From assembly GCF_000617845.2 (NCBI RefSeq), contig NZ_DF820425.1, positions 5,958,741-6,022,740 on the forward strand: a stretch of DNA of 64,000 nt, written 5' to 3'. Position numbers and translations under genes: made by a program. The notes beneath the pieces were generated by a model. The model saw only the letters and a program-made list of their open reading frames with translations, made no database searches and was not told where the DNA came from. The DNA comes from Bradyrhizobium sp. DOA9. Its GTDB lineage: Bacteria; Pseudomonadota; Alphaproteobacteria; Rhizobiales; Xanthobacteraceae. How positions within the stretch are numbered: position 1 is the stretch's first letter; each line of letters opens with the position of its first letter. Below are positions 1 to 8,596 of this stretch, piece after piece.

Positions 1-30
1 GTCCGCGCCGCGGAATGACAGGCTAAAGAA

Positions 31-59
31 TTGACAGCCAACCCCAAACTCCCCTAAAA
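31..59 (+). promoter_or_regulatory. Probable sigma70-type promoter of rpsD
   Basis: A perfect TTGACA at 31-36 is followed after 17 bases by CTAAAA at 54-59, a reasonable housekeeping -35/-10 pair. It would give a leader of about 145 nt before rpsD. Inferred from consensus only. Confidence 0.45.
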
Positions 60-69
60 GCCGCCTGCT

Positions 70-103
70 CGCGGGCCGGTTTCGGCCCGCGAAGCGTTTC
101 GCG
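70..103 (+). promoter_or_regulatory. Two overlapping hairpins in the rpsD leader
   Basis: An 8-bp stem (CGCGGGCC with GGCCCGCG, 70-91) shares its 3' arm with a second hairpin (CGCGAA with TTCGCG, 88-103), so the two cannot form together. No U-tract follows, so neither is a simple terminator. S4 is a known translational autoregulator in other bacteria, so a regulatory leader is possible, but this is inference. Confidence 0.35.
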
Positions 104-211
104 ACCCGTGGTCCTCTCCCTTAAGCTTTGGGGATCGGACCTGTCGGTGCCGGGACCATCCCGTCACACAGGAGGGCGCGTTTCCTCAAACCATGACCTA
201 AAGAGGACGCG

Positions 212-829
212 ATGACTAAGCGCAGTGAGGCGAAGTACAAGATCGATCGCCGTATGGGCCAGAACATCTGGGGCCGCCCGAAGAGCCCCGTGAACCGTAG
301 GGAATACGGCCCCGGCCAGCATGGCCAGCGCCGCAAGGGCAAGCTCTCCGACTTCGGCGTGCAGCTGCGCGCCAAGCAGAAGCTGAAGGGCTATTACGCC
401 AACATCTCAGAGCGCCAGTTCCACGGCATCTATGTCGAGGCCAGCCGCCTCAAGGGTGACACCGGCGAGAACCTGATCGGCCTGCTGGAGCGTCGTCTCG
501 ATGCGGTCGTGTACCGCGCCAAGTTCGTCTCGACGATCTTCGCCGCACGTCAGTTCATCAACCACGGCCACGTCAAGGTGAACGGCCGCAAGGTCAACAT
601 CTCGAGCTATCAACTCAAGGTCGGCGACGTGGTCGAAGTCAAGGAAGCCTCCAAGCAGCTCGCCCACGTGCTCGAAGCCAGCCAGCTGCCCGAGCGCGAG
701 GTCCCCGACTATCTCGAAGTCGATCACGGCAAGATGACCGCGAAATACACCCGCGTTCCCGGCCTTTCCGACGTGCCGTTCCCGGTGCAGATGGAGCCGC
801 ATCTGGTGGTCGAATTCTATTCGCGCTGA
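212..829 (+). CDS. rpsD: 30S ribosomal protein S4
   Basis: S4 is a primary 16S rRNA binding protein that nucleates assembly of the 30S body. The 205-residue product has the usual length. It has the N-terminal S4 domain, with the basic start MTKRSEAKYK, and an RNA-binding S4 fold around residues 95-160 (RRLDAVVYRA, then INHGHVKVNGRKVNI). It ends in the conserved VEFYSR. The ATG follows an AAGAGGA Shine-Dalgarno sequence 5 bases upstream. The gene stands alone, with its own promoter, structured leader and strong terminator. As usual in alphaproteobacteria it is not inside the alpha ribosomal operon. Confidence 0.98.
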   Translation: MTKRSEAKYKIDRRMGQNIWGRPKSPVNRREYGPGQHGQRRKGKLSDFGVQLRAKQKLKGYYANISERQFHGIYVEASRLKGDTGENLIGLLERRLDAVVYRAKFVSTIFAARQFINHGHVKVNGRKVNISSYQLKVGDVVEVKEASKQLAHVLEASQLPEREVPDYLEVDHGKMTAKYTRVPGLSDVPFPVQMEPHLVVEFYSR

Positions 830-851
830 TATTTCGGCGATTCATTGCTCA

Positions 852-880
852 AAGGCCCCGGTTTCCGGGGCCTTTTTGTT
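852..880 (+). terminator. Rho-independent terminator of rpsD
   Basis: An AAGGCCCCGG/CCGGGGCCTT stem with a short TTT loop is followed by TTTTTGTT, 23 bases after the rpsD stop. The next gene starts only 17 bases beyond it. Confidence 0.9.
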
Positions 881-897
881 GTGATAACCTGCTTTCT

Positions 898-1113
898 ATG
901 TCCCAGACGACTGACCAGCTCGCCAACATCACCCCGTCGGCGACGCCTTCCGAGGCGGAGCTCGAGGCATGGGCTAAGCTGCCCCGTGACGAGCAAGTCC
1001 GCCGATATCAGGAGCTGTTCGCTCAGTCCGATTGCAACAATTTCACCTCGGATACCCCGGACGATATTCTCGCCGCCGCGCGCCAACGTGTTGCTCAACG
1101 CCGCCATGGCTGA
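898..1113 (+). CDS. Putative antitoxin of a ParE-type toxin-antitoxin pair
   Basis: A 71-residue acidic protein directly upstream of a RelE/ParE toxin, overlapping it by 8 bases. Size, order and overlap are what type II antitoxins show. It presumably folds the toxin into an inactive complex and represses the pair. I do not recognise a ribbon-helix-helix or other DNA-binding motif. The N-terminus is Ser/Thr-rich and the C-terminus is helical and basic (DDILAAARQRVAQRR), as expected of a toxin-wrapping tail. No Shine-Dalgarno sequence precedes the ATG, and only 17 bases separate it from the rpsD terminator, so the transcript may be leaderless or come from read-through. The role rests on its neighbour. 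Confidence 0.7.
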   Translation: MSQTTDQLANITPSATPSEAELEAWAKLPRDEQVRRYQELFAQSDCNNFTSDTPDDILAAARQRVAQRRHG

Positions 1114-1402
1114 GTACCGGTTATCGGAGCGCACCCGGGCCGACCTGATCGATATCTACGACTTTACCGAGAGCCGGTTCGGCAAATATCAGGCTGAAGC
1201 CTATTACGCCGGTCTGATCCGCTCCTTCGGACTTCTCGCCGACTTCCCGCTGATCGGCCAGCAAGTGGACGAGCTCGCAGCCGGCTACCGGCGTTTTCGC
1301 TTCCAATCCCATCTCATTTTCTACACGGTGCAACCCGACCATGTCGAAATCCGTGCCATTCTTCACGGCGCGCAGGACATCAGACCGCAACTATTCGACT
1401 GA
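1106..1402 (+). CDS. RelE/ParE-family toxin
   Basis: A 98-residue protein with the ParE/RelE layout. It opens with YRLSERTRADLIDIYDF, has a middle helix pair ending LLADFPLIGQQVDEL, the strand YRRFRFQSHLIFYTV, and the closing EIRAILHGAQD, which matches the IxxVLHxxRD signature of ParE toxins. ParE members poison DNA gyrase and RelE members cleave mRNA on the ribosome. The missing basic RelE catalytic cluster and the HGAQD ending favour ParE, but the target cannot be fixed here. The start overlaps the antitoxin stop (ATGGCTGA), so translation is coupled. Confidence 0.85.
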   Translation: MAEYRLSERTRADLIDIYDFTESRFGKYQAEAYYAGLIRSFGLLADFPLIGQQVDELAAGYRRFRFQSHLIFYTVQPDHVEIRAILHGAQDIRPQLFD

Positions 1403-1407
1403 ATAGA

Positions 1408-2490
1408 ATGACGAGATCAGCCATGAATTACACACCCGCCCCCGTCGATCCCAAGGCGCCGCCGGTGCGCATCAATCTGCTCTCGGACACGCAGACCAGG
1501 CCGACGGCAGGCATGCGCGAGACGATGGCGCGGGCGGAGGTCGGCGACGAGCAGGTCGGCGACGATCCGACCGTGAACGCGCTGTGCGAACGTGTGGCCG
1601 ATCTGCTCGGCAAGGAAGCGGCGGTCTACATGCCCTCCGGCACGATGTGCAACGTCACCGCGACGCTGGTGCATTGCCGCCCCGGCGACGAGATCCTCGC
1701 CCATGAGACCGCGCATATCATCGCGCGCGAAGGCGGCGCGCATGCGGCGATCGGCGGCTTCCAGGTCACCCAGCTCAAGGGCCCCGACGGCCAGTTCACG
1801 CCGGAGACCCTTCGCAAGGCACTGCATCCGCGCACGCGCTACCAGCCGCCGCAGACCGTCGTCAGCGTCGAGCAGACCGCCAATATCGGCGGCGGCACGA
1901 TCTGGAAGAAGGCGGTGCTCGACGAGATCGTCGCGATCGCCAGGCAGCACGGCCTCGTCACCCATATGGACGGCGCGCGCCTGCTCAACGCCACCGTCGC
2001 GAGCGGCATCTCGCCGCGCGACATGACCGCGGGCTGGGACTCGGCCTGGATCGACTTCTCCAAGGGCCTCGGCGCTCCGATCGGCGGCGTGCTCGCAGGC
2101 TCGCGCGCCTTCATCGACGCGGTCTGGCAGTGGAAGCAGCGCCTCGGCGGCTCGATGCGGCAGGCCGGCATTTGCGCGGCAGCCTGCATCTACGCCCTCG
2201 ACCATCACGTCGAGCGCCTGGCCGACGACCACGCCAATGCGCGCGCGCTCGCGCGCGGCCTGTCGCAGATTTCCGGCATCGAGGTGCAGGAGCCCGAGAC
2301 CAATCTGGTGTTCTTCAAGCCCGACGGCGCCGGCATCCCCGGCGACAAGATGGTGGCCGCGCTGCGCCAGCGCGGCGTCACGCTCGCCATGATGGACGGC
2401 CGCATCCGCGCCTGCACGCATCTCGACGTCAATGCGGGTCAGATCGAGGAGACGATCGGCTACGTGCGCGAGATCGTGCGCGGGGCGTAA
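1408..2490 (+). CDS. ltaE: Low-specificity L-threonine aldolase
   Basis: A PLP enzyme of fold type I that splits L-threonine or L-allo-threonine to glycine and acetaldehyde. The 360-residue product has the beta-eliminating lyase layout. LLSDTQTRPT lies near residue 24 and GKEAAVYMPSGTMCN at 68-82. HMDGARLLNA at 186-195 carries the cofactor Asp188. FSKGLGAPIG at 217-226 carries the Schiff-base Lys219. An internal ATG at 1423 has a slightly better upstream GAG and gives a protein 5 residues shorter; the start is therefore uncertain. The gene follows the toxin gene closely, but nothing suggests a functional link. Confidence 0.92.
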   Translation: MTRSAMNYTPAPVDPKAPPVRINLLSDTQTRPTAGMRETMARAEVGDEQVGDDPTVNALCERVADLLGKEAAVYMPSGTMCNVTATLVHCRPGDEILAHETAHIIAREGGAHAAIGGFQVTQLKGPDGQFTPETLRKALHPRTRYQPPQTVVSVEQTANIGGGTIWKKAVLDEIVAIARQHGLVTHMDGARLLNATVASGISPRDMTAGWDSAWIDFSKGLGAPIGGVLAGSRAFIDAVWQWKQRLGGSMRQAGICAAACIYALDHHVERLADDHANARALARGLSQISGIEVQEPETNLVFFKPDGAGIPGDKMVAALRQRGVTLAMMDGRIRACTHLDVNAGQIEETIGYVREIVRGA

Positions 2491-2495
2491 TCAGA

Positions 2496-2539
2496 GCGTT
2501 TTCGAGCGAAGTGGAGACCGGTTCGCGTCAAGAAAACGC
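2496..2539. repeat. Palindromic intergenic repeat, GCGTTTTC family
   Basis: Inverted arms GCGTTTTC and GAAAACGC flank a 28-base centre between two convergent genes. It resembles a short repeat common in Bradyrhizobium intergenic regions (recalled, not searched). It may act as a bidirectional transcript end. Confidence 0.6.
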
Positions 2540-2553
2540 GTCAAAACGAGAGT

Positions 2554-3813
2554 CTACCGCCCCATCGCCTGATAGATCAGCGTCTTCAGCTCGAGCTGGA
2601 TCCGGCCGCGCTGCGAGGGCGTCTGCACCATGAAGATTCCGAACAAATCGTCTTCGGGATCGATGAAGAAGAAGGTGCCGCCGACGCCGTCCCAGCGATA
2701 TTCGCCGAGCGGCCAGTTCGTGCCCGGCGGCACCGCGATACGCACGGCGAAGCCGAGGCCGTAGCCGCTGGTCTCACCCGGATAGTAGTGCTTGTCGTGC
2801 GCGACGCGGGTTTCGGGACCGATATGATCCGACGCCATCAGAGCGATGGTTTCCGGCTTCAGGTAGCGTCGGCCTTCAAGAGTGCCGCCGTTGAGCAGCA
2901 TTTGCGAGAAGCGCGCATAGTCGCCGACCGTGCCGACGAGACCGCCGCCGCCCGACTCCCATCGCAGCGGCTTCCTGATATCGCGAACCTGGGTGATCGG
3001 GCTGATCGCCCGATCCTGCGGCATCGGCTCGGCGATACGCGGCCATTTGGCGGGATCGGCGACGAAAAACGCCGTGTCCTTCATCCCGAGCGGGTCGAGC
3101 AGCCGTTCCTTCGCGAACTCGAGCAGCGACGTCCCCGAGATCAGCTCGATGATGCGCCCGAGCACGTCGGTGGAATGACCGTAGTCCCAGATCGTGCCGG
3201 GCTGTTCGGCGAGCGGCAGCGCGGTGATCTTCGCGACGAAGTCGGCATTGGTCGAATTCCTGTCGAACAGTCCGGCGTCGGCATAGAGCTTGTTGACCAG
3301 GTCCCCGCCATAATAGCCGTAAGGGATTCCGGCGGTATGCCGCATCAAATCCTCGATCGTCACCGGGCGTTTGAGCGGCTCCAGCTCCAGCGAGACCTTG
3401 TTGTCCTCGGTCTTCTTCTCGACGCCGACCTTCATGCCGGCAAAGGCGGGAATGTATTTCGAGACAGGATCGCTGATGGCAAGCTTGCCCTCCTCGACCA
3501 GCATCATCGCCAGCACCGAGGTGATCGGCTTGGTCATCGAATAGAGCCGGAAGATCGTATCCGCGCTCATCGAAAGTTGAGTCGCGACGTCGCGGACGCC
3601 GAAATTCTCGTAATAGACCGGCTTGCCGTGCTGCTGGAGCAGCAATATCGCCCCCGGAAACTTGCCGGTCGCGATCTCGTTCCTGATGTAGTCGGAGACT
3701 TTTGCCAGGCCTTCGGGCGTGAAGCTGTGCGCGCGGCCCTCCGAGCCCGCCTGCGCACTTATGGCACTGAACAAAAGAACGAGCGCCGCAAACAGCGCGC
3801 GGCGCCCGTTCAT
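2554..3813 (-). CDS. Exported serine hydrolase, beta-lactamase family (copy 2)
   Basis: A penicillin-binding-protein-like / class C beta-lactamase fold enzyme of about 419 residues. Residues 1-22 (MNGRRALFAALVLLF...) form a Sec signal peptide. The active-site motif is S92-M-T-K95. The Tyr motif appears as YGHST in the usual place, and the C-terminal region has the WDGVGGTFFF strand. Such proteins are often esterases or peptidases rather than true beta-lactamases; the substrate is unknown. An upstream in-frame ATG overlaps the preceding gene. The chosen ATG lies one base after that gene's TGA and has GGAGAAG six bases upstream, so it is better. It is a tandem paralogue of the next entry, sharing the HGKPVY, DPVSKYIP and DLMRHT blocks. 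Confidence 0.85.
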   Translation of the reverse strand: MNGRRALFAALVLLFSAISAQAGSEGRAHSFTPEGLAKVSDYIRNEIATGKFPGAILLLQQHGKPVYYENFGVRDVATQLSMSADTIFRLYSMTKPITSVLAMMLVEEGKLAISDPVSKYIPAFAGMKVGVEKKTEDNKVSLELEPLKRPVTIEDLMRHTAGIPYGYYGGDLVNKLYADAGLFDRNSTNADFVAKITALPLAEQPGTIWDYGHSTDVLGRIIELISGTSLLEFAKERLLDPLGMKDTAFFVADPAKWPRIAEPMPQDRAISPITQVRDIRKPLRWESGGGGLVGTVGDYARFSQMLLNGGTLEGRRYLKPETIALMASDHIGPETRVAHDKHYYPGETSGYGLGFAVRIAVPPGTNWPLGEYRWDGVGGTFFFIDPEDDLFGIFMVQTPSQRGRIQLELKTLIYQAMGR

Positions 3814-3814
3814 G

Positions 3815-5101
3815 TCACTTCTCCATGGCTTCATAAACCAGCTGCTTCAATGTTCGCTGCACGCGCTGGCGCTCGCTCGGGGTCTGCTCCAGCAGCAGGA
3901 AGAACATGTCCTGCTTGCGATCAACCACCAAATAGCAACCGCTGGCGCCGTCCCATTTCAATTCCCCGAGATCGCCGGGCGGCGGAGGTTTGGCATTACC
4001 CGGATCGGTGCGCACGGCAAACCCAAGTCCCATGCCAAAACCGTCACCGGGAAAATAGAAGTAGTCCCGCTCAACGCCGGAGTCCTTGCCGGCATGGTCC
4101 GATGCCATCAGCTCAAACGTCTGCGGGCTGAGATAGGTCTTGCCCTCGAACGTTCCTCCATTGACCAGCATCTGCGCAAAGCGGGAAAAGTCCGCCATGG
4201 TCGAAACCATGCCGCCGCTGGCGGATTCCCACTTCTGGCGAACCTCAGTCCTGTACTCGCGGCCGACCCGGAAATTGCTGTCGTTCGGCAGCGGCTGGGC
4301 GAGCCGTTTCAGCCTCTCCGGTTCGGTGACGAAGAAGCCTGTATCGGTCATACCGAGCGGATCGAGCAGCTTTTCCTTCTCGAGTTCGAACAATGTCTTT
4401 CCGGACACGATTTCCATGATCCGCGCCAGAATGTCAGTGGAATGGCCGTACTGCCAGAGTGCGCCGGGTTGATTGTGCAGCGGCAGCTTGGCGATCCGCT
4501 CGGCGAACTCGGCGAGATCGAATTCGCCCGCGTAGATGTTAGCGTCGCGATAGGCCTTGCGAACCAGACTGTCGCCGTAGAAACCGTAGGTTATCCCGGA
4601 GGTATGGCGCATCAGATCGAGAATGGTAATGGGCCGGGCCAGTGGTACCAGCTCGAGCGTCTTGGTGCCGTCCTCGGCCTTCTTCTCCTCACCGACCTTC
4701 ACATTTGCAAAGGAGGGAATGTATTTCGAAACGGGATCGTCGAGCTTGATCTTTCCGTCCTGGATCAGTTGCATCGCCACAACGGAGGTGATCACCTTGG
4801 TTAGCGAAGACAGGCGGAAGATGGTCTTGTCGGTGATCGGGGCCTTGCTGACCACGTCCTGCACGCCGAAGACTTCGTGATAGACCGGCTTGCCATGCTG
4901 CTGGATCAGCACGTTTGCACCGGCGATCTTGCCGGTCGCGACCTCGTTCTTGAAGAACTCGGTGATCCTGCCGAGCTTCTCCTGATTGAAACGCGCGCCG
5001 GCCGGAATCTCGTAGGTGCCCTGCGCGCGCGCCGGCGACATCGCGGCAAGCGACAGCAGCGCGCCGCAGGCGAGCGCACGCAACCCAGATCGTGACATCA
5101 T
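3815..5101 (-). CDS. Exported serine hydrolase, beta-lactamase family (copy 1)
   Basis: First gene of a two-gene unit with the hydrolase above. The 428-residue product has a signal peptide cleaved near ARAQ (residue 27), the nucleophile motif S99-L-T-K102, the Tyr motif YGHSTD and a C-terminal WDGASGCYLV strand. Domain order and length match its neighbour throughout, so this is a tandem duplication that has since diverged. In-frame codons continue upstream, but GGGGAGGGG sits just before the double ATG at 5098-5101, which fixes the start to one of these two. The substrate is unknown; a peptide, ester or lactam is possible. No AmpR-like regulator is adjacent. Confidence 0.85.
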   Translation of the reverse strand: MMSRSGLRALACGALLSLAAMSPARAQGTYEIPAGARFNQEKLGRITEFFKNEVATGKIAGANVLIQQHGKPVYHEVFGVQDVVSKAPITDKTIFRLSSLTKVITSVVAMQLIQDGKIKLDDPVSKYIPSFANVKVGEEKKAEDGTKTLELVPLARPITILDLMRHTSGITYGFYGDSLVRKAYRDANIYAGEFDLAEFAERIAKLPLHNQPGALWQYGHSTDILARIMEIVSGKTLFELEKEKLLDPLGMTDTGFFVTEPERLKRLAQPLPNDSNFRVGREYRTEVRQKWESASGGMVSTMADFSRFAQMLVNGGTFEGKTYLSPQTFELMASDHAGKDSGVERDYFYFPGDGFGMGLGFAVRTDPGNAKPPPPGDLGELKWDGASGCYLVVDRKQDMFFLLLEQTPSERQRVQRTLKQLVYEAMEK

Positions 5102-5144
5102 ATCCCCTCCCCGGAACATGGCGCGTCGGAGTGTACTGACCGGC

Positions 5145-5699
5145 TCAATCGGCACAAGGGCCGCCGTGCCGCGCAAGCGCCTCGGCATGGAGCCTGGCGC
5201 TCGGCTCGGAGAAGCAGCAGAACACGACGCGAGCGACGGTTGGCGCCAAGGCCAGCCCTTCGATGGTCGTGCGCACGGCGATATCGGCCGCCCGGTCGGC
5301 AGGAAAGCGATAAATGCCGGTCGAAATCGCGGGAAAAGCCAGCGAGGTCAGCTTGTGCTTCCCGCAAAGCGCCATGGACCGCCGATAGCAGGAGGCGAGC
5401 AGATCGTCCTCGCCGAGCGTGCCGCCATTCCACACCGGACCGACGGTGTGGATCACATGCGCGGCCTTGAGCCGATAGCCCCTGGTGATCTTCGCATCGC
5501 CCGTCTTGCAACCGTGGAGCATGCGGCATTCGGCGACGAGCTCGGGCCCGGCCGCCCGGTGGATCGCGCCATCCACGCCGCCCCCGCCAAGGAGCGAGGT
5601 GTTCGCGGCGTTGACGATGGCGTCAACGCCGAGTGTGGTGATATCGGCGACGATGACCTCGAGCTCCGCGCCGCCAATCCGGCGCGTCAGCACGGTCAC
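5145..5699 (-). CDS. Macro-domain protein, probable O-acetyl-ADP-ribose deacetylase
   Basis: A 184-residue single macro domain of the YmdB/MacroD type, which removes acetyl from O-acetyl-ADP-ribose or ADP-ribose from proteins. Visible motifs are VDAIVNAANTSLLGGGGVDGAIHRAAG (residues 25-51), holding the catalytic-loop Asn and Asp, and AFPAISTGIYRFP near residue 120, which binds the distal phosphates. Translation starts at a GTG three bases after the grxD stop, without a clear Shine-Dalgarno, so it is probably coupled to grxD. The link to glutaredoxin is positional only. Confidence 0.9.
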   Translation of the reverse strand: MTVLTRRIGGAELEVIVADITTLGVDAIVNAANTSLLGGGGVDGAIHRAAGPELVAECRMLHGCKTGDAKITRGYRLKAAHVIHTVGPVWNGGTLGEDDLLASCYRRSMALCGKHKLTSLAFPAISTGIYRFPADRAADIAVRTTIEGLALAPTVARVVFCCFSEPSARLHAEALARHGGPCAD

Positions 5700-5702
5700 G
5701 TG

Positions 5703-6029
<327 letters not shown>

Positions 6030-6319
6030 ATCCGTGTCCTTCTGGGGCAGAGCCCTCACCAATTGCTTCGGGCCGGCTCAGCCGATTTAACCCGATACCT
6101 GCCCATATATGTAGCCCAAACCGTTGTGCATCCAAAGTAAAATGGCGGCGACGGGTCCCCCGCGGCCGGATTGACCCCATCCGGGTCCATAGGCTGATGA
6201 CATCAATATCATCGCCGCCGAGGACTTTCATACCGTAACGGAGCCCCTATCTAGGACGAACCTCGGTTTTGGAACCGGGCAACGCCAACAACGTTCTCTT
6301 GTCCTGTCTGGAGAAAAAC

Positions 6320-7567
6320 GTGACGAAACAAGCCTCAGCCACGGCCGCGTCCCAGCTTTCGTCACCGTCCTCCCATCAGGACGACCTCGCCCAGCGGCTG
6401 GAAGCGGCGTTTCTTGGCGTCCGCAACGAGACCGAACGGCGGGCAGCGCCGCTGTCGCCGGAAGACCAGCAGATCCAGTCCATGCCCGATGCCAGCCCGG
6501 CCAAATGGCACCGGGCCCATACGACCTGGTTCTGGGAGCAATTCCTGCTCGGCGAGCACGCCGCCGGCTACCGGCCCTTCCACCCCGATTTCGCGTTCCT
6601 GTTCAACTCCTATTACGTCAGCGCCGGCCCGCGGCATGCCCGCAATCATCGCGGCGACATCACCCGGCCCAGCGCCGACCAGGTCAGCGCCTATCGCAAA
6701 TACGTCGATGCGGCCGTCAGCAAATTCTTCCGTGAGGCCGGCGCGGACAAGCTCCGCACGATCGCGCCGCTGGTGGAGGTCGGGCTCAATCACGAGCAGC
6801 AGCATCAGGAATTGATGTTTACCGACATCCTGCACGCCTTTGCGCAAAACCCGATCTACCCGGCGTATGATCCGGCCTGGCGCTTCCCGGCCGCGACGCG
6901 CGGCGGCGACGACTGGCTGACGCTGAACGAAGGCATCCACACCGTCGGCCATGTCGACGACGGCTTTCATTTCGACAACGAGAAGCCGGCGCACCGCGCC
7001 CTGGTCGGCCCGGTCAGGATCGCCCGCAATCTGGTCACCAATGCCGAGTGGCTCGCCTTCATGCAGGATGGCGGCTACCGGACGGCAACCCTGTGGCTCA
7101 TGGACGGCTTTGCCGCAGCCAGCAAGGAAGACTGGCAAGCCCCCGGCTACTGGCGCGAGATCGACGGCGCATGGCAGATGATGACGCTGGCCGGCCTCAA
7201 GCCGATCGATCCGGACGCGCCGGTCTGCCACGTCAGCTATTACGAGGCGGATGCGTTCGCGCGCTGGGCCGGCAAACACTTGCCGACCGAGATGGAATGG
7301 GAGGTCGCGGCCCGCACCCAGCAGCTCAACGACGCCTTTGGCCTCGTCTGGCAATGGACCCGTAGCGCGTACGCGCCCTACCCCGGCTATCGCGCCGTCG
7401 AGGGCGCCCTCGGGGAGTACAACGGCAAGTTCATGGTCAACCAGCTGGTGCTGCGCGGCTCCTCGCTTGCAACTCCGCAAGGCCACAGCCGTATCACCTA
7501 TCGTAACTTCTTCTATCCGCACCACCGCTGGCAGTTCACCGGCCTGCGGCTTGCCGATTACGACTAG
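6320..7567 (+). CDS. egtB: Ergothioneine biosynthesis sulfoxide synthase EgtB
   Basis: A non-haem iron enzyme that joins a cysteine-derived thiol to hercynine with oxygen, forming the sulfoxide precursor of ergothioneine. The N-terminal DinB-like domain supplies the three-histidine site: H67 in HRAHTTWFWE, and H158 and H162 in NHEQQHQE. The C-terminal half (from about residue 200) is an FGE-sulfatase fold, with VTNAEWLAF, LPTEMEWEVAAR and NGKFMVNQLVLRGSS. I place the start at a GTG with CTGGAG six bases upstream; a TTG at 6269 would add 17 unconserved residues. The gene is followed after 48 bases by egtD, so the two pathway steps are co-transcribed. Confidence 0.95.
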   Translation: MTKQASATAASQLSSPSSHQDDLAQRLEAAFLGVRNETERRAAPLSPEDQQIQSMPDASPAKWHRAHTTWFWEQFLLGEHAAGYRPFHPDFAFLFNSYYVSAGPRHARNHRGDITRPSADQVSAYRKYVDAAVSKFFREAGADKLRTIAPLVEVGLNHEQQHQELMFTDILHAFAQNPIYPAYDPAWRFPAATRGGDDWLTLNEGIHTVGHVDDGFHFDNEKPAHRALVGPVRIARNLVTNAEWLAFMQDGGYRTATLWLMDGFAAASKEDWQAPGYWREIDGAWQMMTLAGLKPIDPDAPVCHVSYYEADAFARWAGKHLPTEMEWEVAARTQQLNDAFGLVWQWTRSAYAPYPGYRAVEGALGEYNGKFMVNQLVLRGSSLATPQGHSRITYRNFFYPHHRWQFTGLRLADYD

Positions 7568-7615
7568 ACATTCCGACGACAGATGCGCGCCGGACAGCGC
7601 GTTCAGGAGAGTATC

Positions 7616-8587
7616 ATGAATGTGCACGCCAGCGCTTTGGCCGAAGCCCATCTCCCCGACGAGCAGACCACCGCTTTCGCCCGCGAGGCCATCGAGGACC
7701 TCTCGCAGCAGCCGAAAAAGCTGTCGCCGAAATATTTCTATGACGCGACCGGATCGGAGCTGTTCGAGGCGATCACCAGGCTGCCGGAATATTATCCGAC
7801 GCGCACCGAGCTAGCGATCCTGAAGGAGCGCGGCAGCGAGATCGCGAGCATCATCCCGGAGCATGCCGCGCTGGTCGAGTTCGGAGCCGGCGCGACCACG
7901 AAGGTGCGTCTGCTGCTCGATCATTGCAAATTCGCAGCCTATGTCCCCGTCGACATCTCCGGCGACTTCCTGAAGGCACAGGCGAGCGGCCTGAAGCGGG
8001 ATTTCCCCTCGCTCGGCATCTATCCCGTGGCCGCCGATTTCACCACCCCATTCGATCTGCCGACCGCGGTCGCCTCCATGCCGAAGGTCGGCTTCTTCCC
8101 CGGCTCGACCATCGGCAATTTCGAGCCGCAGGAAGCGCAGGCCTTTCTGAGGAGCGCGCGCCAGATCCTCGGCAAAGGCGCGCAGATGATCATCGGCGCC
8201 GATCTCGAGAAGGACGAGCGGATCCTCTTCGACGCCTATAACGATGCGGCCGGAATCACCGCGCGCTTCAACCTCAATGTGCTGGTGCGCATCAACCGCG
8301 AGCTCGGCGGCAATTTCGACCTGTCGGCCTTCACCCATCGCGCGATCTACAACCGCGAGCGGCACCGCATCGAGATGCACCTGATCAGCAAGAAGAGCCA
8401 GACCGTGCGCCTGCTCGGCACCAGCTTCTCGTTCAAGCCCGGCGAGAGCATCCACACCGAGAACAGCTACAAATACAGCATCGCGCGCTTTGCCGCGCTG
8501 GCCCAGGGCGCGGGCTGGCGCGTTCGCGAGAGCTGGACGGATGCGGCGAAGATGTTCTCGGTGCACGCGCTGGAGGTCGCGGAGTAA
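7616..8587 (+). CDS. egtD: L-histidine N-alpha-methyltransferase EgtD
   Basis: A SAM-dependent enzyme that trimethylates histidine to hercynine, the substrate for EgtB. The 323-residue product shows the EgtD landmarks: LSPKYFYDATGSELFEAIT near residue 38, the SAM loop VEFGAGATTKVRLLLD, YVPVDISGDFL, PGSTIGNFEP and the C-terminal RESWTDAAKMFSVHAL. The ATG with AGGAGAG five bases upstream is used; an upstream ATG in the gap lacks a ribosome site. egtA, egtC and a lyase gene are not in the window. It ends 9 bases from the convergent LtrA-like gene. Confidence 0.96.
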   Translation: MNVHASALAEAHLPDEQTTAFAREAIEDLSQQPKKLSPKYFYDATGSELFEAITRLPEYYPTRTELAILKERGSEIASIIPEHAALVEFGAGATTKVRLLLDHCKFAAYVPVDISGDFLKAQASGLKRDFPSLGIYPVAADFTTPFDLPTAVASMPKVGFFPGSTIGNFEPQEAQAFLRSARQILGKGAQMIIGADLEKDERILFDAYNDAAGITARFNLNVLVRINRELGGNFDLSAFTHRAIYNRERHRIEMHLISKKSQTVRLLGTSFSFKPGESIHTENSYKYSIARFAALAQGAGWRVRESWTDAAKMFSVHALEVAE

Positions 8588-8596
8588 AGCCGGACG

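Noticed and set aside
2554..5101. Antibiotic resistance beta-lactamases
   Set aside because: The SxxK/YGHS pattern and lack of a KTG and an AmpR neighbour fit the broad esterase/peptidase group; resistance cannot be claimed.
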